A DNA stretch of 64,000 nucleotides from Neoroseomonas terrae (GTDB taxonomy: Bacteria > Pseudomonadota > Alphaproteobacteria > Acetobacterales > Acetobacteraceae): assembly GCF_018129025.1 (NCBI RefSeq), contig NZ_JAAEDI010000030.1:1-64000 (forward strand), in the 5' to 3' direction. Each line of letters opens with the position of its first letter. The first letter of the stretch is position 1. Of this stretch, positions 8,263-16,919 are shown piece by piece. A model generated the notes under the pieces. The model was not told where the DNA came from. It ran no database searches and saw nothing but the letters and a program-made list of their open reading frames with translations. Made by a program: the position numbers and the translations under genes.

Positions 8263-9301
8263 GCCCAGCGCGGCGCACGCGCCGCGCGACGTACACCGCC
8301 CAGACGATCTGGGCGGCCAGTGCCGGCAGCACGATCAGGGGCTTCGAGGACGGCGTCATCTGCAGGAACAGCGTGACCAGCACGCCATGGAACAGCACGA
8401 AGCCCCAATGCACGCCGGCGACCGTCCGCACGCCGAGGCCCGACCGCTGCGCCATCTGGTACAGATGTGTCCGGTGGCCCGCGGCCAGGCGTTCCCCCAT
8501 CAGGGCACGACGCACGAGGGTGAAGGCGGCATCGAACAGCAGCCCGAACAGCAGCAGCGGCACGATCAGGAAGGACACGGCGGCCGCATCGAAGCGCGCC
8601 GCCGCCACCGCGAGCACCGCCATCATGAAGCCGAGGAACTGGCTGCCGACATCGCCCATGAAGATGCGCGCGGGATGTAGGTTGAACGGCAGGAAGCCCG
8701 CGAGCCCCGCCGCCAGCAGTAGGGATGCGGCGTAGACGAACCAGCCCCCCTCCTCCCCCGCCACGACGCACAGGATGACCGCGGCGAGGAACACCGACCC
8801 GCCGACCAGCCCGTCCAGCCCGTCCATGAAGTTCAGCGCATTGGTGCAGCCGACGATCCAGAACAGCGTCAGCGGCAGGCCCACCCAGCCGATCGACACC
8901 TGCCCGACCCAGGGCAGCGCGAGGCGATCGATCACCAGCCCGGACGCCACCGCGACCATCGCCGCCACCGCCTGCGCCGCGAGCTTCAGGGAAAAGCGTA
9001 GATCCGCGGCATCATCCCACAGCGACACCGCCGCGATCGCCACCGCGGCCCCGATGACGCCCAGGAATTGCGGCGGCGGCAGCCGGGCATAGGCAGCCCC
9101 GAAGTACAGGGCCGCCATCCCGACGACGAAGGCCAGCACCACGCCCACCCCACCGCCGCGCGGCGTCGGCCGCGTATGGGAGGACCGCGCATTCGGATGG
9201 TCGAGGATCGGATAGGCAATCATGAGCCGCACCGTCCCTGCTGAAAGCAGGGCCAGACACAGCGCGAAAGCAAGATGCTGGAGGATGGCGTCGATCAGCA
9301 T
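8243..9301 (-). CDS. WecA/MraY-family polyprenyl-phosphate sugar-1-phosphate transferase
   Basis: 352 aa integral membrane enzyme with about ten helices. Motifs in order: HPNARSSHTRPTPRGGG, the aspartates of WDDAADL, NALNFMDGLDGL, the catalytic loop IFMGDVGSQFLGF and HRTHLYQ. These define the family that transfers a sugar-1-phosphate (commonly GlcNAc-1-P) from UDP-sugar to undecaprenyl phosphate at the cytoplasmic face, starting a lipid-linked oligosaccharide. It probably belongs to the surrounding polysaccharide locus, which also has a second, unrelated priming enzyme at 19088. Substrate sugar is inferred, not shown. Confidence 0.92.
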   Translation of the reverse strand: MLIDAILQHLAFALCLALLSAGTVRLMIAYPILDHPNARSSHTRPTPRGGGVGVVLAFVVGMAALYFGAAYARLPPPQFLGVIGAAVAIAAVSLWDDAADLRFSLKLAAQAVAAMVAVASGLVIDRLALPWVGQVSIGWVGLPLTLFWIVGCTNALNFMDGLDGLVGGSVFLAAVILCVVAGEEGGWFVYAASLLLAAGLAGFLPFNLHPARIFMGDVGSQFLGFMMAVLAVAAARFDAAAVSFLIVPLLLFGLLFDAAFTLVRRALMGERLAAGHRTHLYQMAQRSGLGVRTVAGVHWGFVLFHGVLVTLFLQMTPSSKPLIVLPALAAQIVWAVYVARRVRRAGLTWAAG

Positions 9302-9413
9302 GGGTGGCAGGGGCTATGCCCCGGTCGCGGCGGGGCGTCCAGCGGCAGCGGGGGGCTGTGCCCTTCTGGAAGCGTGAAGGTCATGGCGAAGGCGGTGTCG
9401 GTCCAATGCCGCC

Positions 9414-11615
9414 TCACCGCGTGAACCACGCCACCCCCCGTTGCAGCGCCTCCTCGCGGCCTTGCCGCGTCACCTCCCATAGCGGGTTCTCCACCGCGAG
9501 CCGCTGCCCGCCGTCGCGCTGCACCGGGCGGATCACCGCCCCCATCGACGACCGCGTCCGCAGCCCGAACAGGTCCAGCGGCACACGGATGAAGATGCCC
9601 TTGTCGAAGGAGCCCTCGCCGAACTGCGCATACGACACATCGGTCAGCGTCGCGAAGGCGCCGACCTCGATGCCGGAATCGAAGCGCCGCGCGATCTCGA
9701 CGGTGCCGCCCCAGTCGCCCGCCAGGTACCGCCCGCCGCGCAGTGTCGTCGTCAGGTTCCACCATGGCAGGTCGAGGTAGAGCGACACCTGCCCGGTCGT
9801 CACCCGATAGTCCTGCACCCCGAAGCGCTGGTCGTAGTCCCGCTGCGCCACGTAATTGACGTCGAGGCCGACGGCATAGGGCTGGTCGTGCGGCCGCCAC
9901 AGGATCTCGCCCGAGACGCCGGCGAACATCGGCTCCAGATACCCCGCCGTCGCGCGGGCGAAGACGTCCGGCGCCAGCGACCAGATGCGCTCTGCATAGA
10001 GCGAGGTGACTGCGAGGTCCCGCCCCTCCTCCGCATAGAGCGCGTAGTCCGAACGTACATGCGGCAGCAGCGAATCCGATGGCGCGGCGTTGGACAGGTT
10101 CTGCGCCACCACCTGCGCCACGCCCCCGCCGATCGAGAAGCCGGCGCCGAGTTCCATCCGCGCCCCCGCCGACACTGCCGCCTGCCACAGCACGGCGCGG
10201 GACGGATCACCGAGGAGCAGCCGCAGGCCCGGATCGACCCGCCAATCGAAGAACGGGCCCGGTGCGCGCACCGCGTCCTCGAAGCCGTCGCCGGGGGCCA
10301 TCAGCGTCGCGGTCGCGAAGATTTCCTCGGCGCTGCCCTGGCCGCGCGCCGCCGCCTCCATCGCCGAGCGGAGCACCATGATGCGCGCGATCTCCACGCC
10401 CGCCAGCGACCAGGCGACGACCACGCGCTCCACCTGCCGCGGCAGCAGCGGCTGCGCCGCCCGCATCACGCGCCCCGCCACCTGCGCCAGCGTGCGGTAC
10501 GGGCCGTCGCCGACGGCGATGCGCGCCTCCTCCCCCTCGATCGCGACGGCGCGGGGGCTGAGCCCCGTCGCGCGCAGCGCCTCGAACAACCGGGGGGCAA
10601 TGAGCCGCGCCTCGGGCGAGGCATCCTCGGGCCGCGCAGTCATCGGCGGCGGGCCCGGCAAGGGGATGCGCGGCGGATCGTCCGGATTCATCCGCACCGA
10701 CGCGCGCAGCAGGATGTCCGTGCCGTTCACGTATTGCACGCCGACATCCAGCCACTCATTCGTCCATTGCACGCCGGCATTCACGCGCGATGCCGACAGG
10801 CCGCGCAGCCCTGTGGCGTTGCCCGGATAGCCGCCGCGCTCGTCGCGCAGCCGGTCGCCGCTGAACTCGATCTTGGCCCGCAGCCCGTCCAGCACGCCCC
10901 AGGGTGTGTCGATCGGCGGCACCGACCATTCGATCCCGCCAAAGAAGGCGATGTCCTGCCCGTGGAAATACGTCCCCCAGCGCGGCGTGCCACCCTGGCC
11001 CACATTGCGCTGCCGCTCGGCGAAGCCGCCCCACAGATCGGTCAACGGATTGCCGGTATCGGCATACGTCCCGAGCCGCCCCCAGCCGATGCCGGCGCTG
11101 AAGTCGAAATCCCAGAACCGCTTGGACGCGACGAGGTATTCCCCGCCATAGATCCCCGTGCCGGCGATGTCCTGGATGCCAAGGGCCAGTGCCGGCCGCC
11201 AGTCATTTTCCTCCCACAGCCGGATCTTGATGTCGAAGGACCGGTCCGAGACCATCCCTTCCCCCGTCGTGCCGTTCAGTCGTTCACTGAGCCGGAAGGT
11301 CGTCTCCAGCCAGGGCAGGGCCTGGAAGTTCAGGAACCAGAAATTGCGCTGGTGCCGCAGCGCGAAGCCGGCCTCCAGCGTGCCATCGGGACGGAAGCGC
11401 GCATTGCGCATCTCGATGAGGCCGACACCGCCCCAGTCGGAGCCGGTTCTCTCCACCGGCATTCCCGGGACCTGCGCCCCTGCGGGAAAGGCGAGGAGGA
11501 CGGCGATGATGAAGACGGAGAGGGGCTTTGCCCCTCCCCGGACCCCACCCCACCAAAGGCCGAAAGGCCTTTGGAAACCTCCGTCTGATGCCGGGCACGG
11601 CTTGCGGTGCTTCAT
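9414..11615 (-). CDS. YjbH-family exopolysaccharide outer-membrane protein
   Basis: 733 aa from the ATG at 11615. The mature part starts GSDWGGVGLIEMRNARFRPDGTLEAGFA, typical of YjbH (DUF940) proteins, and ends in beta-barrel-like amphipathic strands closing with VAWFTR. The signal-peptide core is VFIIAVLLAFPAGAQ; all N-terminal residues before it are encoded by repeat E3, giving an N-region of about 33 residues. No other ATG, GTG or TTG in frame lies between the repeat and the hydrophobic core, so the repeat must supply the start. The frame also stays open upstream to 11903. Likely role: outer-membrane step of polymer secretion with the YjbF-like lipoprotein and the SLBB export protein. Confidence 0.8.
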   Translation of the reverse strand: MKHRKPCPASDGGFQRPFGLWWGGVRGGAKPLSVFIIAVLLAFPAGAQVPGMPVERTGSDWGGVGLIEMRNARFRPDGTLEAGFALRHQRNFWFLNFQALPWLETTFRLSERLNGTTGEGMVSDRSFDIKIRLWEENDWRPALALGIQDIAGTGIYGGEYLVASKRFWDFDFSAGIGWGRLGTYADTGNPLTDLWGGFAERQRNVGQGGTPRWGTYFHGQDIAFFGGIEWSVPPIDTPWGVLDGLRAKIEFSGDRLRDERGGYPGNATGLRGLSASRVNAGVQWTNEWLDVGVQYVNGTDILLRASVRMNPDDPPRIPLPGPPPMTARPEDASPEARLIAPRLFEALRATGLSPRAVAIEGEEARIAVGDGPYRTLAQVAGRVMRAAQPLLPRQVERVVVAWSLAGVEIARIMVLRSAMEAAARGQGSAEEIFATATLMAPGDGFEDAVRAPGPFFDWRVDPGLRLLLGDPSRAVLWQAAVSAGARMELGAGFSIGGGVAQVVAQNLSNAAPSDSLLPHVRSDYALYAEEGRDLAVTSLYAERIWSLAPDVFARATAGYLEPMFAGVSGEILWRPHDQPYAVGLDVNYVAQRDYDQRFGVQDYRVTTGQVSLYLDLPWWNLTTTLRGGRYLAGDWGGTVEIARRFDSGIEVGAFATLTDVSYAQFGEGSFDKGIFIRVPLDLFGLRTRSSMGAVIRPVQRDGGQRLAVENPLWEVTRQGREEALQRGVAWFTR

Positions 11616-11878
11616 GGCGGAGGTCGCGTTGCGCCCGGTATCCTGAATCGATTCGGGGCCTCGGGCGCAGCGACCGTCGTCTATCCGGCCGCGCGCCGCG
11701 CCGTGCTCCGAGTGTTCAGGTATCGTGTCGGGCCCGGCGCCCTGGACCGACACCGGGCGTCGGGCCCAACGCACGCTCTCCCTTGGTCCAACTGCCGCGC
11801 GTGGCACCAATCCAAGGTTTCCAAAGGCCTTTCGGCCTTTGGCGGGGTGAGGTTTGGAGAGGGGCGGCGCCCGTCTCC
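11517..11878. repeat. Structured repeat element E3, overlapping the YjbH-like gene start
   Basis: A 362-bp copy. Outer hairpins lie at 11517-11539 and 11856-11878; core hairpins at 11553-11574 and 11821-11842. The cores have loop GAAA on one strand instead of GAAG, with the same stem CCAAAGGCC/GGCCTTTGG. It sits between the SLBB export gene and the YjbH-like gene, both on the minus strand, and reaches into the coding region for the YjbH signal peptide. Confidence 0.88.
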
Positions 11879-11903
11879 ACCGCCAACAGCGCCGCAACAC
11901 CAC

Positions 11904-14627
11904 CTATTGCCCGGCCTCGCGCGCAATCACGGCCAGCGCGGCCGCGGACACGGACACCTGCCCCAGCACCTGCGTCAGGTCCCGCACGAAGCCCCAGGTC
12001 TCATACGGGCTGGGGTCCTGCGGCACGACCACCAGGCTGCCGGGCGGCACCGGCGGCCCGCCCTGCTGCCAGGCGCCGAGGCCCGCGCTGGTCGACTGCC
12101 CGTTGGGCAGCACGATGAAGGCGCGGGACGGATCGGCGAAGCGCTGCGTGCCGCCGGAAGCGCGGACGTAGTCGGCGGCGCGCCAACCGGAGCGGAACTG
12201 CAGCGACCCGGCATTGAGCACGGAACCCACGACCGTGACCTCGTTCGGCCGCTTCGGCACGGCGATGATGTCGCCGGGTTCCAGCAGCACGTCGAGTTCG
12301 GGACGGGCGGCGAGGATGACGGGATTTGCCTCCACCACCATGCGCCCGGCGGCCCGGGCCTCGCGCAGCGAGTTGGCCAGTTCGCGCCCCGCGCTGATGG
12401 CGGCGCCGAGATCGACGCCGGAGGCGCGCGAGCCCGCGACGGCCTGGCCGGAGGCGACCTGGATCAGGCTGGTCTCCAGCTCGCGCGCGGTGCGGGCGAA
12501 GCCTTCCTGCTGACGCTCACGCACCGAGATCCGGGTGAAGACGGCCCCATACGGATAGGCATGCGGCGTCAGCCCGCCGGCCCGGGCGATGACCTCCGAC
12601 AGGCGCTCGCCACGTCGGATGTCGTAGGTGCCGGGGCGCAGGAACTCACCGACCAGGATGACCGGGCCGGTGTCACGATCCCCGAAGCCGCGCGGGATGC
12701 GGATGGTGTCGCGCGGGGAAAGGCGGATCGCCGCGAAATTGCGGCTGCCGAGGTCGAGCCGCGTGCGCGCCAGCGGGATGGCGCCGCCGGTGTCGGGCGG
12801 TTCGCGCGCGAATTCCACCACGCGCAGATCGGCAGCGTCCGACAGGCCGGCGGCGGCCGCGATCACCGTGTCGAGCCCCGTATCGTCGGTGATGGGAAAC
12901 AGGCCCGGCGCGCGCACTTCCCCGGTCAGCACGACCGACTGGTCCAGCAGGAAGGCCGGCAGGTCGGGGTAGTCGAGGTAGACCTGCGGACAGGCCGCGT
13001 TGCCGATCTCGGGAAACCCCGCGCCCTTCACATGGGCGTAGCGCTGCGGGGAGGCGCGCGAGGCGAGCGCCAGCGCCGTCAGCGCCGGGCAATCCACGGC
13101 CGGCGGTGCGTTCGGCACGGCCGCCGGCGCCTCCCCCCGCAAGGCTCGCTGGACCGCCGGCGAGGTCAGAAAAACGATGTCGGACCGCGCGAAGACGATC
13201 ACCTCGTCGCCCTCGCGCAGGGGCATGTTGGCGCGGCCTTCCAGCACGCGGCCGAGGTCGAAGGCCAGGAAGCCCCGCTGGCCCGTGCGCGCATCCGCCC
13301 GCCAGATGACGCCGAGCCGCACATAGGGATCGTTGCGCAGCAGCCGCCGATCGGAGATCAGTCCGCGCAGCGTCTGGCTCTGCCGCCCGCCCGTCGCCGC
13401 GCGCGTGACCGGGATGGCGACATGGCCCGCCAGGCGCACCGCATTGGCGACGACATCGGCGCCGGGCTGCACCAGCACCGCATCGCCGCGGCGGACTGCG
13501 GATGTGGGCGCCAGTTCGGCGAAGGAGCGCCGGCCGGCGCCGTCGCCCTGCTGCACCAACAGACGGTTGCCACCCTGGCGGATCGTGCCGCCTGCCAGCG
13601 CCAGCAGGTCGCCGAGCGGCGCCGCCGCCATCCGCGCCGGCAATTCGTAGATGCCCGGTCGCGCGACGTCGCCGGCCACCGCCACGGTGCCGCCGACGGG
13701 CGGAACGATGATGCGGTCGCCTTCACGCAACCCAAGATTCGCTTCGCCCGGCGCATCGGCGATGACGGCGTAAAGGTCCACCACGCGCCGCCCGCGCGGC
13801 CCCTCGATGCGGATGGCGCGCAGCGATCCGGTCTTGCGCACCCCGCCCGCAGCCGACAGCGCATCCAGCAGCGTGGACAGCGCGTTGGGCGGCTGGAAGC
13901 CCGGCCGCAGCACCTCTCCCGCGACGAAGATGCTCATCTGCCGGACCTGACCGATCGAGACGAACACCTCCGACCCGCCAAGGTCGCGCGTCGCGAGCCC
14001 CTCCAGATGCGCCCGCAAATCCTTCAGGCTGCGCCCGGCAGCCGGAATGGGCGCGAGGTCGGGCAGCAGCAGGTTGCCGTCGCGCCCGACCCGAAGCGTG
14101 AGCGTCTGCCGCGCCCGGCCTCGGAAGGCGACGATCAGCTCGTCATCCGGACCGAGGACGTAGTCCTCCGGCAAGGCGCCGAAGCCCTGCGCGGGCGCAC
14201 CGCCGCCACCCCGGAAGGTCTCGTAGCCGAACTGCCGCAGGGGCGCCCCGTCGAGCCGCGCAGCGAAGAAGGCTTCGGCTGCGGAAAGCGGCTCCTCGGG
14301 CACGGACGGCGCCGGCAGCGCCTGCGCGGCATAACCCGGCGCGGGAAAGACCGGTGCGGCGCGCGGCAGGCCCGACGGCGGGCCGCGCGTCGCTCCGCCA
14401 TCCAGCAGCCGCTGCAGCACATCCTGCTGAGTGCCCGGGGGCAGCCCGGGCAGCGACGCCCCGCCCGGCATGACTGGCGGCAGGGACGGCGGGGCCAGCA
14501 ACGCAGACCCGGCCGGGCCGGTCTGGCCCGAGGCCGCGGCCGACAGGCCCACCAGCCCTGCCGCCACCACCGGCAGGAACCGGCGGACAAGCCTAGGCCC
14601 GCGGAGCCTCGCCCATGGCCAGGTCAT
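11904..14627 (-). CDS. Large SLBB-domain polysaccharide export protein (Wza-like)
   Basis: 907 aa, more than twice the length of Wza (about 380). After a hydrophobic N terminus (FLPVVAAGLVGLSAAASGQ) comes a Pro-rich linker, then a polysaccharide-export domain starting near DYVLGPDDELIVAFRGRARQ, followed by several SLBB beta-grasp modules (VFVAGEVLRPGFQ, VAVAGDVARPGIYELP, VVLTGEVRAPGLFPI, ILVGEFLRPGTYDI, VTVVGSVLNAGSL). The C-terminal VSVSAAALAVIAREAGQ is a possible amphipathic helix. Such proteins form the outer-membrane or periplasm-spanning export channel for capsule or exopolysaccharide. No lipobox cysteine is evident. The gene lies upstream of the YjbH-like gene in the same direction and is divergent from the biosynthetic operon. 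Confidence 0.9.
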   Translation of the reverse strand: MTWPWARLRGPRLVRRFLPVVAAGLVGLSAAASGQTGPAGSALLAPPSLPPVMPGGASLPGLPPGTQQDVLQRLLDGGATRGPPSGLPRAAPVFPAPGYAAQALPAPSVPEEPLSAAEAFFAARLDGAPLRQFGYETFRGGGGAPAQGFGALPEDYVLGPDDELIVAFRGRARQTLTLRVGRDGNLLLPDLAPIPAAGRSLKDLRAHLEGLATRDLGGSEVFVSIGQVRQMSIFVAGEVLRPGFQPPNALSTLLDALSAAGGVRKTGSLRAIRIEGPRGRRVVDLYAVIADAPGEANLGLREGDRIIVPPVGGTVAVAGDVARPGIYELPARMAAAPLGDLLALAGGTIRQGGNRLLVQQGDGAGRRSFAELAPTSAVRRGDAVLVQPGADVVANAVRLAGHVAIPVTRAATGGRQSQTLRGLISDRRLLRNDPYVRLGVIWRADARTGQRGFLAFDLGRVLEGRANMPLREGDEVIVFARSDIVFLTSPAVQRALRGEAPAAVPNAPPAVDCPALTALALASRASPQRYAHVKGAGFPEIGNAACPQVYLDYPDLPAFLLDQSVVLTGEVRAPGLFPITDDTGLDTVIAAAAGLSDAADLRVVEFAREPPDTGGAIPLARTRLDLGSRNFAAIRLSPRDTIRIPRGFGDRDTGPVILVGEFLRPGTYDIRRGERLSEVIARAGGLTPHAYPYGAVFTRISVRERQQEGFARTARELETSLIQVASGQAVAGSRASGVDLGAAISAGRELANSLREARAAGRMVVEANPVILAARPELDVLLEPGDIIAVPKRPNEVTVVGSVLNAGSLQFRSGWRAADYVRASGGTQRFADPSRAFIVLPNGQSTSAGLGAWQQGGPPVPPGSLVVVPQDPSPYETWGFVRDLTQVLGQVSVSAAALAVIAREAGQ

Positions 14628-14783
14628 CGGCGGCGGTCATGCCGCGCCGGGTGGCCGGGCGGCCCTCCACGAAACCAAAGCTCCCATACCCGGCCAGTCG
14701 AGGGGCTGACGGGTATCGAACGCAAGCCGGGCATCGGGCGCGGTGGCACGGGATCAGAACGCCTAGCGACAATTTGAGAATTT

Positions 14784-14810
14784 ATTATACAACTTATTGG
14801 TGATTGTTAA
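14784..14810 (-). promoter_or_regulatory. Candidate promoter for the SLBB export gene
   Basis: An AT-rich island (14771-14812) stands out in the gap between the divergent export gene and heparinase-family gene. Read on the minus strand it has TTAACA (14805-14810) and TATAAT (14784-14789) separated by 15 bases, slightly short for a sigma-70 promoter. It lies about 155 bp upstream of the ATG at 14627. A plus-strand TTGAGA at 14774-14779 has no good -10 partner. Assigned by eye only. Confidence 0.35.
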
Positions 14811-15056
14811 CCACCGGATAGCCTCGCCCTGAGCAAGAGCGCCATTCCTGACGAGGCTGTATCAACCGCGCCCCGCCGAGGGTCGGGGCGGCCGCTGCTG
14901 CTGCGCGCGGATGCCGCCCGTCGGCTCGGCCCCCGCGCCTGCCTGCTGTTTGCATGGCACCGGCTGGCGCTGCGCAGCGGGATCGCGTCGCTCCGGCTCG
15001 GCGATGCAGCGCTGCGCGCCGGACCGCTGCTGCCTGCGGCAGCGCCCGACGGAGCG

Positions 15057-16919
15057 ATGGAGGGCGACGCCGCAGCGCTCGCGGCCGCCGCGCACGCCGC
15101 CATCCCGGCGAACTGGCACGGACCCTTTCCGGCCAATGCCCCGTCCCTGGGCATGGACCTGTTCTCCCCCGGCGACATCCGCCCCGTCTGGGAAGCGAAC
15201 CGGTTGCTTGCGGTACCACTGCTCGCTCTGGCGGCTCGGATCGCCCCGGCACACGGCCATCTCGTCCGCGCCGAAACCCTGCTGCACGAATGGGTCGCAG
15301 CGAACCCTCCGTTCCGCGGCCCCGCCTGGGCCTGCGGCCAGGAAGCGGCGCTGCGCGCCATGCATCTATGCCTGGCCCTCGCGCTGCTCGACGCCGACCG
15401 CACACCCTCATCGGCCATGCGCGTGCTGCTGTCGGCGCACGCCCGGCGCATCGCCGCGACCCGCGCCTATGCCGCCGCGCAGGACAACAACCACGCCGTC
15501 AGCGAGCCGGCCGGGCTCTTCGTCATCGGCCTCGTGCTCGGTGACCCGACGCTCGCGCGGTGCGGTGCGCGCGGCCTGGCGCGCGCTGTGGCGCGGCTGG
15601 TCGCACCGGACGGCGCCTTCGCCCAACCCTCACCCGGCTACCACCGGCTGTTGCTCGATACGCTCGCCGTCGCGGAGTGGTTCCGCCTTCACCACGGCGC
15701 ACCCCCCTTCGCGGCGCCGTTCGCCGATCGTGCGAAGGCAGCGACGCTGTGGCTACGGCGCGTGATGGAGCCGACGACCGGGGTCCTGCCGCGCTGCGGG
15801 GCGGTGGATGATTCGGTCTTCGCCGACCTCTCACTGCACGGGACGGCCGATGCGCGCGGCAGCGTCGGGCGGGCGGTGGCTCTGTTTGCGGCGGACGGCT
15901 CTGCTGGAGGGGCTTTGCGCCTCCAGACCACCCCACCAAAGGCCGAAGGGCCTTTGGAAACCTCGTCTTGGCTCCGGGTCCGGCTGACGGGATTGGTGAC
16001 GCAAGGCACGCCGGGGGCCGTTGAACCGGCTCCGATACCAGGCGGGGCCCCATCGCCGCTGGCGCTCAGCATCCCGTTCCCGCCCATCGCCGCAAGACAA
16101 GCCCGTGTCCCGCGCACGACGACGGTTCCATCACCTCGAACGAACCACAGGGCCCGGCACCATATCGAGGTTTCCAAAGGCCCTTCGGCCTTTGGTGGGG
16201 TGAGGTCCGGAGAGGGGCAAAGCCCCTCTCCGGTCGCCCCCTATTCGCCCCCACCGGACGCCCCCCCTCCAGCCCGCACCTGGCGCACCGAGGGCTGGTA
16301 CGGCGCATCGACCGACCGCTTCCGCCTCCTCCTCCGCACCGGCGCACCGCTTCGCTTCCGCCCGGCGCAGAACGACCTGCTGCATCTCGACCTCGCGCTG
16401 GATGGCGCGCCGCTGCTGATCGATGGCGGAACCGGCGCGTATAACCCGCCGCCGGGCCGCGACTGGTGGACGGCGGCGCTCGCCGGCACGGCCGGGCACA
16501 ACACGATCCAGTTCGATGGGGAGGAGCAGATGCCGCGCGTCGGCCGCTTCCTGTTCGCGCGCTGGCCCCGCTGCCGCGCCGTGCCCGGCGGCGCTGCCCT
16601 GCGCGACGCCGCCGGCCGGCGGCATGACCGTTGCGTGGATCTGTCGGGCGGCCGGGTCGTTGTCGCGGATCGCGCGGCCGGCGCCTTCTCGGCACTGGTG
16701 CTGCGCTGGCGGCTGGCGCCGGGCGAATGGCGCCTGACGGACGAGGGGGCGGCGGGGCCTCGGGCACGTTTGCGGCTGACCGCCGACGCGCCCCACCGCC
16801 TTCGCCTCGCGCAAGGCTGGCACAGCCCGGCCTATGGCAGGGTGGAGCCGGCGCCGGTGCTGGAACTCGCGGCGGCGGCGCCCGTCTCGCTTCTGACGAC
16901 GCTGGTCGAGGCCTGGTGA
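15057..16919 (+). CDS. Heparinase II/III-family protein carrying an in-frame repeat insertion
   Basis: 620 aa from the ATG. The alpha-helical part (WEANRLLAVPLLALA..., NNHAVSEPAGLFVIGLVLG, QPSPGYHRLLLDTLAVAEWFRL) and the C-terminal beta-sheet part (HLDLALDGAPLLIDGGTGAYNP, AGTAGHNTIQFDGEEQM) match the heparinase II/III-like lyases of polysaccharide clusters. Between them, 15906-16231 is repeat E4, translated without a stop, adding about 109 foreign residues. Coding resemblance also extends upstream of the ATG (LLLRADAARRLGPRACLLFAWHRLALRSG), open back to a stop at 14808, but with no ATG, GTG or TTG; CTG at 14829 is the first plausible start. Likely a periplasmic or cytoplasmic polymer-processing enzyme; activity of this copy is uncertain. 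Confidence 0.8.
   Translation: MEGDAAALAAAAHAAIPANWHGPFPANAPSLGMDLFSPGDIRPVWEANRLLAVPLLALAARIAPAHGHLVRAETLLHEWVAANPPFRGPAWACGQEAALRAMHLCLALALLDADRTPSSAMRVLLSAHARRIAATRAYAAAQDNNHAVSEPAGLFVIGLVLGDPTLARCGARGLARAVARLVAPDGAFAQPSPGYHRLLLDTLAVAEWFRLHHGAPPFAAPFADRAKAATLWLRRVMEPTTGVLPRCGAVDDSVFADLSLHGTADARGSVGRAVALFAADGSAGGALRLQTTPPKAEGPLETSSWLRVRLTGLVTQGTPGAVEPAPIPGGAPSPLALSIPFPPIAARQARVPRTTTVPSPRTNHRARHHIEVSKGPSAFGGVRSGEGQSPSPVAPYSPPPDAPPPARTWRTEGWYGASTDRFRLLLRTGAPLRFRPAQNDLLHLDLALDGAPLLIDGGTGAYNPPPGRDWWTAALAGTAGHNTIQFDGEEQMPRVGRFLFARWPRCRAVPGGAALRDAAGRRHDRCVDLSGGRVVVADRAAGAFSALVLRWRLAPGEWRLTDEGAAGPRARLRLTADAPHRLRLAQGWHSPAYGRVEPAPVLELAAAAPVSLLTTLVEAW
15906..16231. repeat. Structured repeat element E4, inside the heparinase-family gene
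   Basis: A 326-bp copy with outer hairpins at 15906-15924 and 16209-16231 and core hairpins at 15936-15957 and 16174-16195. It lies wholly within an open reading frame that continues on both sides with recognisable heparinase-family sequence. The two arms are read as ...TTPPKAEGPLETSSW... and ...IEVSKGPSAFGGVRSGEGQS.... Confidence 0.9.
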
